Below, in pieces: positions 41,200 through 50,209 of a stretch of 64,000 nt of DNA. The notes below the pieces were generated by a model. The model was not told where the DNA came from. It saw nothing but the letters and a program-made list of their open reading frames with translations, and made no database searches. Position 1 is the first letter of the stretch, and each line of letters opens with the position of its first letter. The translations under genes and the position numbers were made by a program. This stretch comes from Roseococcus suduntuyensis (GTDB lineage Bacteria > Pseudomonadota > Alphaproteobacteria > Acetobacterales > Acetobacteraceae), in NCBI RefSeq assembly GCF_014196305.1, contig NZ_JACIDJ010000001.1:709683-773682 (forward strand), written 5' to 3'.

Positions 41200-42183
41200 T
41201 CAGGCGTCGCGCGCGGTCAGGTCGGGCCAGAGGTTCGCACCGCCGCGGGCAAGAGCAAGTTTGCCGATCTCGGCGGCCCAGGCGCGGTCGGTGCCGCCCT
41301 CCTCGCGCCAGGCCCAGAGGCGGCGGGTGAAATGGTGCAGCTCATGGTCCTCGGTGATGCCGATGGCGGCGAAGACCTGGTGCGCGGTGGCGGCACCGAA
41401 GGTCGCGGCCTCGCCCGCCACGACCTTGGCGCAGCCGATCTCGAAACCCGCCTCCGCCAGCCCGCGCGCATCCACCGCGCGGGCGGCATTGCTGACGGCG
41501 ACTTGCACGGCCGCGACCTCACCCGCCATGGCGGCCAATTGCTGCTGCACCGCCTGGAACTTGCCGATGGGCCGGCCGAATTGCCGCCGCGTATTGGCCC
41601 AGTCCACGGCCAGCGCCAGGATGCGTTCCAAGGCGCCCGCGATCTGCGCGGCGCGGATCAGCGCCAAGCCCTGCCGCAGCGCGCGCGGACCATGGCTGTT
41701 GGGCAGGATGCCGGCGGCGCTGCGCTGGCCCAGCGTCAGGTCATCGCGCGGTTCACGTCCGATGTTCGCGCCCGGGGTGGCGCCCTCGACGGGGTGCAGC
41801 GTCAGCCGCGCGCCGTCCAGCTTCACCGCATTCGTGGCATGGCGGCCGAAGGGCGCGGCCTTCTCGCCCAAGGCGAGCACGCCATCGGGCACCTCCACAC
41901 CCGCCGCCGAGAGCAGGGCAGCGCCCAGCATGGTCTCGGCCATGGGCACGGGCGCGCCATGCTTGCCCAGCACCTGCCAGAGTGCTGCCGCATCGCCCCA
42001 GGAAAGGCCGACGCCGCCCGCCTCTTCCGGCACCAGGGCCAGGGCGAGGCCCTGTTCGCTCAAGCCATCCCAGAGGGATTGCGGGAAATGGCCCGCCTCG
42101 ACCTCGCGCAGCGGCGCGACGCCGCCCGCATCGGCCACCAGCCGTTCCACCTGCTCGACGAGAATGCTGCGAAGTTCACTCAT
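41200..42183 (-). CDS. Acyl-CoA dehydrogenase family protein (short subunit)
   Basis: A 327-residue acyl-CoA dehydrogenase-like protein. The N-terminal helical domain and middle domain (ALVPEEAGGVGLSWGD near 51) are followed by TRRQFGRPIGKFQAVQQQLA near residue 205, the FAD-binding signature of the family. It is shorter than stand-alone enzymes of about 380 residues. Adjacent gene pairs of one short and one full-length subunit are typical of heteromeric acyl-CoA dehydrogenases of the sterol-degradation kind. Only 2 bases separate it from its partner upstream. Confidence 0.92.
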   Translation of the reverse strand: MSELRSILVEQVERLVADAGGVAPLREVEAGHFPQSLWDGLSEQGLALALVPEEAGGVGLSWGDAAALWQVLGKHGAPVPMAETMLGAALLSAAGVEVPDGVLALGEKAAPFGRHATNAVKLDGARLTLHPVEGATPGANIGREPRDDLTLGQRSAAGILPNSHGPRALRQGLALIRAAQIAGALERILALAVDWANTRRQFGRPIGKFQAVQQQLAAMAGEVAAVQVAVSNAARAVDARGLAEAGFEIGCAKVVAGEAATFGAATAHQVFAAIGITEDHELHHFTRRLWAWREEGGTDRAWAAEIGKLALARGGANLWPDLTARDA

Positions 42184-42185
42184 GG

Positions 42186-43322
42186 TCAGCGCAATCCCAG
42201 ATCGCGCGCGATGATCCCGCGCAGAATTTCCCGCGTGCCGCCGCGCAGGCTGAAGGTGGGCGTCAGCTGCGTCAGCGCCGCCAGCAGCGCGCGGAGTTCG
42301 GCAGGGCTGTCCTCGGGGTCGAGCAGGCCGCGCAGATGCTCGGGCAGGACCTGTTCGAAGACATTGCCCACATCCTTCACGAGCGCGGCCTCCACCGCTG
42401 GGTCCTCGCCGCGTTCCAGCATCCCGCCCACCGAGAGCGACATGCCACGCAGCGCCGACAGCCGCGCGACCATCCGGCCCACGCTGACCTCCGCCCCCGG
42501 CACGGGGTTCGCGGCCAGCGCATCCAGCCCTTGCGAGAGGGCCGGGAAAGAGGAGAGGTAGCGGTCCGGCCCGCTGCGCTCGAAGGCGAGTTCGCTGGTG
42601 GCCTGCGCCCAGCCCGCGCCCTCCGCGCCGACCAGGTCATCCTCGCCCAGCATCACGTCGTCGAAGGTGACCTCGTTGAAACTGTCCGCGCCCGCCAGGT
42701 CGCGGATGGGGCGGATGGAGATGCCCGACAGCTTCAAGTCCACCAGGAATTGCGACAGCCCGGCATGGCGCGACCCGCCCTCCGGCGCCGGCGAGGTCCG
42801 CACCAGCGCGATCATGTAGTCGGACTTATGCGCGAAGGTCGTCCAGATCTTGCGGCCGTTCAATTTCCAGCCGCCCGGCACGCGCTCGGCCTTGGTGCGG
42901 AGGTTGGCGAGGTCGCTGCCCGCATCGGGCTCGGAGAGGCCGATGCAGAAGGCGAGTTCGCCGCGCGCGATGCCGGGCAGGATGCGGCGGCGCTGTTCCT
43001 CGGTGCCCAGCCGCAGGATCAGCGGGCCGGATTGCCGGTCGCCGATCCAGTGCGCGCCCACGGGGGCGCCGGCGGCCAGCATTTCTTCCAGCACCACCAC
43101 GCGCTCCAGGCCCGAACGCTCATGCCCGCCATAGGCCGCGGGCCAGGTCATCCCGATCCAGCTGCGGGCGCCCACCTCGCGGGAGAAGTCCCGGTCGAAG
43201 CCCATCCAGGAACGGGCGCGGATGTCGGGCGTCCAGGCGCGGCCCGCCTCGGCCAGGAAGGCGCGCAGCTCGGCGCGCAGGGCCTCCGCACCCGGGGGTG
43301 TGTCGGGCAGGTCAAAGCGCAT
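42186..43322 (-). CDS. Acyl-CoA dehydrogenase family protein (long subunit)
   Basis: A 378-residue protein of the usual length. The middle domain is at 120-140 (GLSEPDAGSDLANLRT, with FAD/substrate contacts) and the end at 360-378 (SLRGGTREILRGIIARDLGL). It oxidises an acyl-CoA with FAD and passes electrons to ETF; the paired short subunit suggests a heteromeric complex. It is the first gene of the operon with acyl-CoA dehydrogenase, crotonase and DehI-like genes, and is divergent from the molybdenum hydroxylase gene at 43409. Confidence 0.93.
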   Translation of the reverse strand: MRFDLPDTPPGAEALRAELRAFLAEAGRAWTPDIRARSWMGFDRDFSREVGARSWIGMTWPAAYGGHERSGLERVVVLEEMLAAGAPVGAHWIGDRQSGPLILRLGTEEQRRRILPGIARGELAFCIGLSEPDAGSDLANLRTKAERVPGGWKLNGRKIWTTFAHKSDYMIALVRTSPAPEGGSRHAGLSQFLVDLKLSGISIRPIRDLAGADSFNEVTFDDVMLGEDDLVGAEGAGWAQATSELAFERSGPDRYLSSFPALSQGLDALAANPVPGAEVSVGRMVARLSALRGMSLSVGGMLERGEDPAVEAALVKDVGNVFEQVLPEHLRGLLDPEDSPAELRALLAALTQLTPTFSLRGGTREILRGIIARDLGLR

Positions 43323-43408
43323 GTTGTCTCCTCCGCGAAGAAGCGTAACGGCCCTGCGTTGCCAGGGCGACCCCCCACACCTAGTTTGCAGGGAAGCCTT
43401 GGGGAGAC

Positions 43409-45727
43409 ATGTTCATGGACCAATTCGGCATCGGCCAGCCTGTGCGTCGCAAGGAAGACGTGCGGCTGCTGACGGGGGCGGGCACCTACACCGACGACAT
43501 CAACCGCGAGGGCCAGGCCTGGGCGGTGGTGCTCCGCAGCCCGCACGCCAATGCGCGCATCCTCTCCATCGACACCCAGGCCGCGAAATCCGCGCCCGGC
43601 GTTCTGGCGGTGCTGACGGGCCATGACGCGGATGCCGATGGCTTGGGCCTGTTTCCCGTGCAGGTCGAGGTGCCGGGGCTGGACGGCAAGCCCGTCTGGT
43701 GCCCGCCGCGCAAGACGCTGCAGACCGACTTCGTGCGCTTCGTGGGCGACCCGGTGGTGCTGGTGGTGGCCGAGACGCGCGCCCAGGCGCAGGACGCGGC
43801 CGAGCTGGTCGAGGTGGACTACGATATCCTGCCCTCAGTCACCGACACGGCCGCCGCCGCCGCGCCTGATGCGCCGGTGATCTGGGAGCAGCTGGGCTCC
43901 AATGTCTGCGTGTATTGGTCCAACAAGCGCGAGGCCCAGGCCGAGGAAGCCTTCGCGAAGGCCGCGCGGACCGTCAGCGTCGAACTGGTGAACAACCGCC
44001 TGGTGGGCAACCCGATGGAGCCGCGCGTGGCGCTGGGCGAATACGACGCGGCCAAGGACCACTACACGCTGCACAGCCCCACCCAGGGCGTGGTGCGCGT
44101 GCGTGAGGGGCTGGCGCAACACATCTTCAAGATCCCCAAGGAGAAGATGCGCGTCATCAGCCCCGATGTGGGTGGCGGCTTTGGCCTGCGCGGCAAGCTC
44201 TTCCCCGAGAGTGCCATGGTGCTCTGGGCCTCGAAGCGCCTGGGCCGCCCGGTGAAGTGGCGCTCCGACCGCACGGAAACCTTCATGTGCGACCCGCACG
44301 GGCGCGACCACGTGACCCACGCCGAGATGGCCTTCGACGCGAACGGCAAGATTCTCGGCATGAAGGTCGAGACCATCGCGGCGATGGGCGGCTACCTGTT
44401 CGACTTCGGCCCGCGCATCCCGACCGTCGCGGGCGGGCGCATCCAGGGCACGGTCTATGACATGCAGGCCGTCAGCACGCGGGTGAAGTGCGTGTTCACG
44501 AACACCGCCCCCACCGACGCCTATCGCGGCGCGGGCCGGCCCGAGACGGCCTATGTGATCGAACGCCTGCTCGACCAGGGCGCGGCTGCCTTCGGCATCA
44601 GCCGCGAGGAGATCCGCGCCCGCAACTACGTGAAGCCCGGGCAGATTCCCTATGTGAACTGCGCCGGCAACGAGATTGACAGCGGCCGCTTCGAGGAAAC
44701 CCAGCAGCAGGCGCTGGCGCTGATGGACTGGGACGGCTTCGCCGCCCGCCAGGCCGAAAGCCGCGCGCGCGGCAAGCTGCGCGGCCGGGGCCTGGGCTTC
44801 TTCATCGAGGCCTCGGGCGGGCAGCCGGCGGAATGGGCGCGGGTCCGCATCAACGAACAGGGCGAGGCGCTGGTGCATGTCGGCACCTTCAGCCATGGCC
44901 AGGGGCATGAGACGGCCTTCGCGCAGGTGCTGCACGCGCGCCTCGGCATCCCCTTCGACAAGGTGCGGCTGATCCAGGGCGATTCCGACGTGGTGCCGGC
45001 GGGTGGCGGCACGGGTGGCTCACGCTCCTCGCAGATGGGCGGTGTCGCGGTGGCGCGCGCCTCGGAACTCGTGCTGGCCAAGGCCAAGCGCCTCGCCGCG
45101 CTGATCCTGGAAGCGGCCGAAGCCGACATCGAGCATGAGGGCGAGGTCTTCCGCATCGCCGGCACCGACCGGACCATCACCTGGGCCGACATCGCCCAGG
45201 CCGAAATCCCGGGCGAGACGCCGGGGCTGGACGAGGAACTGCTCTACAAGCGCAACACCGAGTGCAACTTCCCCAATGGCTGCCACGTGGCCGAGGTGGA
45301 GGTGGACACCGACACGGGCGAGGTCGCCGTGGTGCGCTACGCCGCCGTGGATGATGTGGGCGTGCCGCTGAACCCGCTGCTGGTGCATGGGCAATGCCAT
45401 GGCGGCATCGTCTCGGGCATCGGCCAGGCGCTTTATGAACATGCGCGCTATGACGCCGAGAGCGGCCAGTTCCTGACCGCCACCTTCCAGGACTACTGCC
45501 TGCCGCGCGCCGCCGATCTGCCGGACCTGGAGGTGGACCTGAACGTGGTGCCCTGCCCGTCGAACGACCTCGGTGTGAAGGGCGCGGGCGAGGGCGGCTC
45601 CTGCGGCGCGCCGCCCGCGGTGGTCAGCGCGGTGTGCGATGCGCTGGGTGTCGCGCATATCGACATGCCGGTGACGCCGGAGAAGGTCTGGGCCGTGCTC
45701 AGCCAGCAGCGGATGGCGGCGGAATAA
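43409..45727 (+). CDS. Molybdenum hydroxylase large subunit (xanthine dehydrogenase/CoxL family)
   Basis: A 772-residue molybdopterin-binding subunit. The a/b-hammerhead domain covers about 18-130, the Mo-pterin block PDVGGGFGLRGK is near 252, and TDAYRGAGRPE is near 370. The active-site loop near its end reads VKGAGEGG with the catalytic Glu at residue 728, unlike the gene at 15740. Electron-transfer subunits (2Fe-2S, FAD) are not beside it, so it is an orphan large subunit in this window. GGGGAG precedes the ATG at 43409; an ATG at 43415 is possible. Its 3' end overlaps that of the racemase-like gene by 29 bases. Confidence 0.93.
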   Translation: MFMDQFGIGQPVRRKEDVRLLTGAGTYTDDINREGQAWAVVLRSPHANARILSIDTQAAKSAPGVLAVLTGHDADADGLGLFPVQVEVPGLDGKPVWCPPRKTLQTDFVRFVGDPVVLVVAETRAQAQDAAELVEVDYDILPSVTDTAAAAAPDAPVIWEQLGSNVCVYWSNKREAQAEEAFAKAARTVSVELVNNRLVGNPMEPRVALGEYDAAKDHYTLHSPTQGVVRVREGLAQHIFKIPKEKMRVISPDVGGGFGLRGKLFPESAMVLWASKRLGRPVKWRSDRTETFMCDPHGRDHVTHAEMAFDANGKILGMKVETIAAMGGYLFDFGPRIPTVAGGRIQGTVYDMQAVSTRVKCVFTNTAPTDAYRGAGRPETAYVIERLLDQGAAAFGISREEIRARNYVKPGQIPYVNCAGNEIDSGRFEETQQQALALMDWDGFAARQAESRARGKLRGRGLGFFIEASGGQPAEWARVRINEQGEALVHVGTFSHGQGHETAFAQVLHARLGIPFDKVRLIQGDSDVVPAGGGTGGSRSSQMGGVAVARASELVLAKAKRLAALILEAAEADIEHEGEVFRIAGTDRTITWADIAQAEIPGETPGLDEELLYKRNTECNFPNGCHVAEVEVDTDTGEVAVVRYAAVDDVGVPLNPLLVHGQCHGGIVSGIGQALYEHARYDAESGQFLTATFQDYCLPRAADLPDLEVDLNVVPCPSNDLGVKGAGEGGSCGAPPAVVSAVCDALGVAHIDMPVTPEKVWAVLSQQRMAAE

Positions 45728-46382
45728 GCGCAAGCCCGCCTTCCACGCCCAGCGCCGTGGCGTCCCACAAGGGCCGCCCGGCCACCTCCGGCCCCAGCGC
45801 GGCCACGGGGCAGTTCGTGCACCAGCCCAGCAGCACATCGCAATGCGGGGCCACCGCCTCGCATTGCGCGCGCAGCCGCTCCAGCGGCATGGCGGCGTAG
45901 GAGAGGTTGTCGGTCAGCCCCAGATGGCTTTCCGCCGAGACGACCCAGCCGCGCCCGGCGAAGGCGTCCAGCAGGCGCGCCTGATAGGCATCGGCATAGG
46001 GCGTAATCAGGCCGAGCCGCGTCGGCCCTCGCGCCTTGAGCCGCGCCTCCAGCACCAGCGCCGAGGTGGTGGCCGGCACGCCCGTGGCGGCCGTGATGCG
46101 CGCCACGAGGTCCCGGTCATGGTCGAGGCCGATGATCCCGCCCTTGCTGCCATTCCACACGATGACGTCGGGTTTCGCGTGCGACAGCAGTTCCGCCGCG
46201 CCCAGCATCCCGTCCAGGTCGTAGCGATCCGGAAAGCGGTCCACCGCGCCATGCACGGCAATCCGGGAAAAAATGGGCAGCACGTCGGGCTGCGCGCGCA
46301 GCATGGCCTGGGTCACCGCCTCCACCACCGTGTTGCCGGAGGGAGTGATGGTGGCCAGCACGCGCGGCCCGGGCAGGATCAT
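45699..46382 (-). CDS. Asp/Glu racemase superfamily protein, arylmalonate-decarboxylase/maleate-isomerase-like
   Basis: A 227-residue protein. The N-terminal block TITPSGNTVVEAVTQAM and the C-terminal GWCTNCPVAALG (near 194) match the maleate isomerase/arylmalonate decarboxylase branch. The first-half position that carries the catalytic Cys in racemases and maleate isomerase reads WNGSKGG (near residue 77) with no Cys, whereas the second-half Cys is kept. That is the pattern of arylmalonate decarboxylase, a one-Cys enzyme. It acts on an unknown dicarboxylate. Last gene of the operon, ATGA overlap with the PhoX-like gene. Confidence 0.8.
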   Translation of the reverse strand: MILPGPRVLATITPSGNTVVEAVTQAMLRAQPDVLPIFSRIAVHGAVDRFPDRYDLDGMLGAAELLSHAKPDVIVWNGSKGGIIGLDHDRDLVARITAATGVPATTSALVLEARLKARGPTRLGLITPYADAYQARLLDAFAGRGWVVSAESHLGLTDNLSYAAMPLERLRAQCEAVAPHCDVLLGWCTNCPVAALGPEVAGRPLWDATALGVEGGLALIPPPSAAG

Positions 46383-47803
46383 CCCCGCGTGAGCGCGATG
46401 ATGGCCGAACGCGGCGGCTGCCCGGCCGCGAATTCCGGCCAGCGTGTCGCGGGGCGGTTGAAGCTCGACCCCTGCTCGGCGCCTGGGCGGCGGACGGCGG
46501 CGAAGATGGTGCCGCCATCGGGGCTGGCCACCGCGCCGCCCACATCGGCCGCGCGGGGCGCGCCGTAGATGGCATTGGCCCGCCCGCCCTCGGTCAGCCA
46601 GAGCGGCTGGGCATTGGCACCCACCACGCCCTCGCCCAGCCCGCCCAGCAGCACGCGGCCGCGCGGGTCGGCGCTGACGCTGCCCAGCCGACCCATGCCC
46701 TGGCCGCCCAGGCGCCCCACGGCCATGGAATCGGCGGCCGGGTCACCGCCATCCGGCGTCAGGGAAAGCGCGCCGAAATCGCCACAGGCCAGCAGGCGGT
46801 TGCCACGGGCGTCCCAGTCCAGCCCCTGCGGGCGGTCCATGGCGGTGGCGCCGGCCTGGCGCGCGGCTTCCGGCGGGTTGGCATAGGCGGCTTGCGGCAG
46901 GGCCAGCCAGGTCAGCCGCCCGCCCTGCATCCGCGCGGCCGAGAGCGTACCGAGCGCCAAGGCCCCCGGCGCCGCCGGCCCTTCCGAGACGAAGCGGAAC
47001 AGGTAACCGCCCGCCCCCTGCTCGGCCAGGAAGACCACGGCGCGGCCGTCGCGGCTGGCGGCGGCGGCGGCATCGGCCTTGGGGAAGCGGCCCAGCGCCG
47101 TCTGCTTCACCGGGATGGATTGCGGGTCCAGCGCGTCCAGCTCCACCACCCAGCCATAGGCCTCGCCCCTGCCGAAATCGGGCAGGCGGCCGGCCCAGGG
47201 GGAGGGGTCGCCCTCGGTCAGCAGCAGGGTGCCCCAGGGGGTCGCGGCGCCGCCCGTGGGGGCGAGCAGGCCGCGCACCGCGCCGCCCAGAATCTCGGCG
47301 CCCGGCCCGCTGGTGGAGCAGAGGTTGGCCGCGGTCAGCCGCCGCGCCTGGAAGCCGCCATCCACGATGATCCAGCGCCCGCCCTGCTGTTCCAGGTTCA
47401 ACAGGCTGGCGCCCTGCATGCGGGACGCGACCTCGGGCTGGTCCACCCCGCCGGGGAAGGCCACGGCGGGGTTCACCGTCGGGTGGGCCACGGCCAGCAC
47501 GGCGCGGCGCACGCCATCGGCGGCCGGGGGGGGCACGACCAGGGCCGCGATGCGCGCATCCCAGCCGAACTGCGTGCCGGCGCCCTCGGCATCCAGCCGC
47601 GCCGGGTCGAAGGGCGGCGCGTCGAAGGTGACGCGGTCGCCCCAGCGGATCAGCGTGGCGCGGCGCCAGCCGGGGGCCGTGCTGTCATCCTGCGCCACCG
47701 GGGGCAGGGCCGAGGGGGGCAGGGCCGAGGGGGACAGGCCTTGGGCCAGGGCGGCGGCCGGCAGCAGGGCCGGCGTGGCGAGCAGGGTGCGGCGAAGGAT
47801 CAA
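46379..47803 (-). CDS. PhoX-like (DUF839) secreted protein
   Basis: A 474-residue protein with a signal peptide (RRTLLATPALLPAAALA). Its body has PhoX/DUF839 blocks: GGAATPWGTLLLTEGD near residue 188, GYLFRFVSEG near 259 and PQGLDWDARGNRLLACGD near 325. PhoX enzymes are Ca/Fe phosphatases of the periplasm, usually longer (about 600-700), so a function as phosphatase is not certain. The start is a TTG at 47803 overlapping the stop of the BisC-like gene (TTGA). A tandem 15-base repeat encodes PSALPPSALPP at residues 25-35. Confidence 0.68.
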   Translation of the reverse strand: MILRRTLLATPALLPAAALAQGLSPSALPPSALPPVAQDDSTAPGWRRATLIRWGDRVTFDAPPFDPARLDAEGAGTQFGWDARIAALVVPPPAADGVRRAVLAVAHPTVNPAVAFPGGVDQPEVASRMQGASLLNLEQQGGRWIIVDGGFQARRLTAANLCSTSGPGAEILGGAVRGLLAPTGGAATPWGTLLLTEGDPSPWAGRLPDFGRGEAYGWVVELDALDPQSIPVKQTALGRFPKADAAAAASRDGRAVVFLAEQGAGGYLFRFVSEGPAAPGALALGTLSAARMQGGRLTWLALPQAAYANPPEAARQAGATAMDRPQGLDWDARGNRLLACGDFGALSLTPDGGDPAADSMAVGRLGGQGMGRLGSVSADPRGRVLLGGLGEGVVGANAQPLWLTEGGRANAIYGAPRAADVGGAVASPDGGTIFAAVRRPGAEQGSSFNRPATRWPEFAAGQPPRSAIIALTRG

Positions 47804-50088
47804 GCGGTGGCTTCCTCGATGACGGGGGGGATATGGGCGCGCACCGGCGGCAATTCACCCGTCCATGGCTCCACCCGCACCAGGCAGGATTGCGCCGACA
47901 GGCCCTGGGTGAGGCTGGAGGTCGCCACATCGGCCGTGAGCACATTGGGGTTGCCATGGACGCAGAGGCTGCCGGGCACGCCGGGTTCCAGCGGGTCGAA
48001 CCAGGCGCCGGTGGCCAGCAGCACCACGCCGCGCAGCAGCCGGTCATCCAGCCGCAGCCCCGCCAGGCAGGCGCCGCGTGCGTTGAAGACGCGCAGCACC
48101 TGGCCGTCGGTGAGGCCGCGCGCGGCGGCATCCTCGGGGTGCATCAGGATGGGCTCGCGCCCCTGGATCTTGTCGCGCGCGGCGATCGGCCCGGGGTCGA
48201 GCTGGGAGTGCAGCCGCGTGGGGGGCTGGTAGCTGAGAAGGTGCAGTTCGTCCTGCGCGGCACCCCCCAGCCATTCGCGGGGCGTGATCCAGGTCGGCAG
48301 GCCGGGGCAGTCGGGCAGGGCGAAGCTTGCGATGGTCTCGCTGAACAGCTCCACCTTGCCGGAGGGCGTGTCGAGGGGGTGCTCTTCCGGGTCGGCGCGG
48401 AACTCGGCGAACTGGGTGTACTCCTCGCCGGGCGTCTGCGCGGGCAGTTCGACATGGCCCGCCGCCCAGAAGGCGTCGAAATCGGGCGCGTCGAAGCCCA
48501 CCCGGCCGCAGGCGGTGCGCCACTTGTCGTAGAGGAAGCGCAGCCAGGCGCCCTCGTCGCGCTGTTCGGTGAAGCGGTCGCGGAAGCCCGCGGCATCGGC
48601 GATGTCGGCCAGCATGTCGTGGTCGTTCCGCGCCTGGCCCTGGGGTGGGATGGCCTGGTGCATGGCGCGCAGGAAGCGGTCGCGCGACGAGTGCCCGATG
48701 TCGTTGCGTTCCAGCGTGGTGGTGGCGGGCAGCACGATGTCGGCGTGGCGGGCCACGGCGGTCCACCAGGGTTCGCTGACCACGATGGTCTCGGGGTGGG
48801 ACCAGGCGCGTTGCAGGCGGTTGAGGTCCTGGTGATGGTGGAAGGGGTTGCCGCCCGCCCACCACACCATGCGGATATCGGGCAGCGGCAGGTCGCGGCC
48901 GTTATAGGCCAGGGTGCCGCCCGGCCGTTCCAGCAATTCGGTGATGCGCCCCACCGGGATGAAGTGCGACACGGGGTTGCGCGTGGCCGGCAGGCTGAGC
49001 GAGGGCATCTCCCGCCGCGGATTGCCGATGCCGCCCGAGGAACCATAGCCGAAGGCCACGCCCTGCCCCGGCTTGCCGATGTTGCCGAGTGCCGCGGCCA
49101 GCGCCACCAGCGCCCAGTAGGGCTGCTCGCCATAATCGGCGCGTTGCAGGGACCAGGCGGCGGTCAGCATGGTCGGGTTGTCCACGCAGCGCTCAGCGAG
49201 GTCACGGATGGTGGCGGCGAGCACGCCGGTGATGCCCTCGGCCCATTCGGGCGTGCGGTCATCCAGCGTGGCGCGCAGCTTGTCCCAGCCGACGCAATGG
49301 GTGGCGAGGAAGCCGCGATCCTCGCGCCCCAGCGCCACGATGTGCTGCAGCATGGCCAGCATCAGCGCGGCATCGGTGCCAGGACGGATGGGCACCCATT
49401 CGGCGTTCAGCGCATCCTCGGTGTCGCCGCGATAGGGCGAGATGTTCACCATCCGCACGCCCGCCGCCGCCGCGCGCCGCATGTTCGGCCCATAGGTCAT
49501 GGCCGCGCCGCCCGAGGTGACATACCCGTTCTTCGCCGCCAGCCCGCCGAAGCACAGCATCAGCTTGGCGTGCCGGGCGATGGCGGCCCAGTCGGTCATG
49601 CGGCCCAGCACCACCTCGTTGGTGCCCATGATGTGCGGCACCAGGGCCTGGGCGGTGGCGTAGGAATAGGCGTTGACGCTGTAGGTGTAGCCGCCGCCCA
49701 TGCCCAGGAAGCGCTGCAGCTGGCTCTTGGCGTGGTGGAAGCGCCCGGCGGAGGACCAGCCATAGGAGCCGCCATAGATCGCGGCATCGCCATGCTCGGC
49801 GCGGACGCGGGCGGTTTCCTCGGCCAGCAGCCGCGTCACGCGGTCCCAGGAGACGGGCACGAAGGCATCGCCGCCGCGCAGCGCGCCCCGCCGGCGCCCC
49901 TCCAGCCAGCCCTTGCGGACATAGGGGCGGTCCACCCGGGCGGCGCTATGGACCGTCTCCGGCATGCTTTCGATGAGCGTGGCCGGCACCGGGTCCTGCG
50001 CGAAGGGGCGCACGCCGACCAGCCGCCCATTCTCGGTCACGGCGTCGAAGAAGCCCCAATGGGCGGCGTGCGGCTTGATCTCGGTCAT
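47800..50088 (-). CDS. Molybdopterin-dependent oxidoreductase, BisC/DMSO-reductase family
   Basis: A 762-residue protein of the DMSO-reductase family. The block YGWSSAGRFHHAKSQLQRFL near residue 108 is the Mo-ligand region with a Ser ligand, as in biotin sulfoxide reductase and TMAO/DMSO reductases. VSEPWWTAVARHADIVLPAT near 430 and the C-terminal molybdopterin-binding domain (from about 625) are as expected. There is no Tat or Sec signal at its start (MTEIKPHAAHWG), so it is probably a cytoplasmic, BisC-like S- or N-oxide reductase. It leads the operon with the PhoX-like and racemase-like genes. Confidence 0.92.
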   Translation of the reverse strand: MTEIKPHAAHWGFFDAVTENGRLVGVRPFAQDPVPATLIESMPETVHSAARVDRPYVRKGWLEGRRRGALRGGDAFVPVSWDRVTRLLAEETARVRAEHGDAAIYGGSYGWSSAGRFHHAKSQLQRFLGMGGGYTYSVNAYSYATAQALVPHIMGTNEVVLGRMTDWAAIARHAKLMLCFGGLAAKNGYVTSGGAAMTYGPNMRRAAAAGVRMVNISPYRGDTEDALNAEWVPIRPGTDAALMLAMLQHIVALGREDRGFLATHCVGWDKLRATLDDRTPEWAEGITGVLAATIRDLAERCVDNPTMLTAAWSLQRADYGEQPYWALVALAAALGNIGKPGQGVAFGYGSSGGIGNPRREMPSLSLPATRNPVSHFIPVGRITELLERPGGTLAYNGRDLPLPDIRMVWWAGGNPFHHHQDLNRLQRAWSHPETIVVSEPWWTAVARHADIVLPATTTLERNDIGHSSRDRFLRAMHQAIPPQGQARNDHDMLADIADAAGFRDRFTEQRDEGAWLRFLYDKWRTACGRVGFDAPDFDAFWAAGHVELPAQTPGEEYTQFAEFRADPEEHPLDTPSGKVELFSETIASFALPDCPGLPTWITPREWLGGAAQDELHLLSYQPPTRLHSQLDPGPIAARDKIQGREPILMHPEDAAARGLTDGQVLRVFNARGACLAGLRLDDRLLRGVVLLATGAWFDPLEPGVPGSLCVHGNPNVLTADVATSSLTQGLSAQSCLVRVEPWTGELPPVRAHIPPVIEEATA

Positions 50089-50145
50089 CGCGGGCAGGGC
50101 TCCGGCTGATGGGGCGGGTCGTGGTGAAGAGCGTCAAGCGATGCC

Positions 50146-50175
50146 GTGACGCGCTGCCATCTGTGAGCCTACACT
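50146..50175 (+). promoter_or_regulatory. Candidate promoter of the aminotransferase gene
   Basis: GTGACG (50146-50151) and TACACT (50170-50175) are 18 bases apart, about 35 bases before the ATG at 50210. The -35 is a weak match. It lies in the 121-base gap between divergent genes. Confidence 0.3.
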
Positions 50176-50209
50176 GTGGCCGACTGAGGCCAAGGCAGGA
50201 ACCCATCCC

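Noticed and set aside
47800-50088. Periplasmic TMAO/DMSO reductase with Tat signal
   Set aside because: The N-terminus has no twin-arginine or hydrophobic segment, so a cytoplasmic BisC-like placement fits better.
47833-50109. Plus-strand open frame opposite the BisC-type gene
   Set aside because: Composition is of antisense type (Gly/Arg/His/Gln-rich), and the opposite strand encodes a clear molybdoenzyme.
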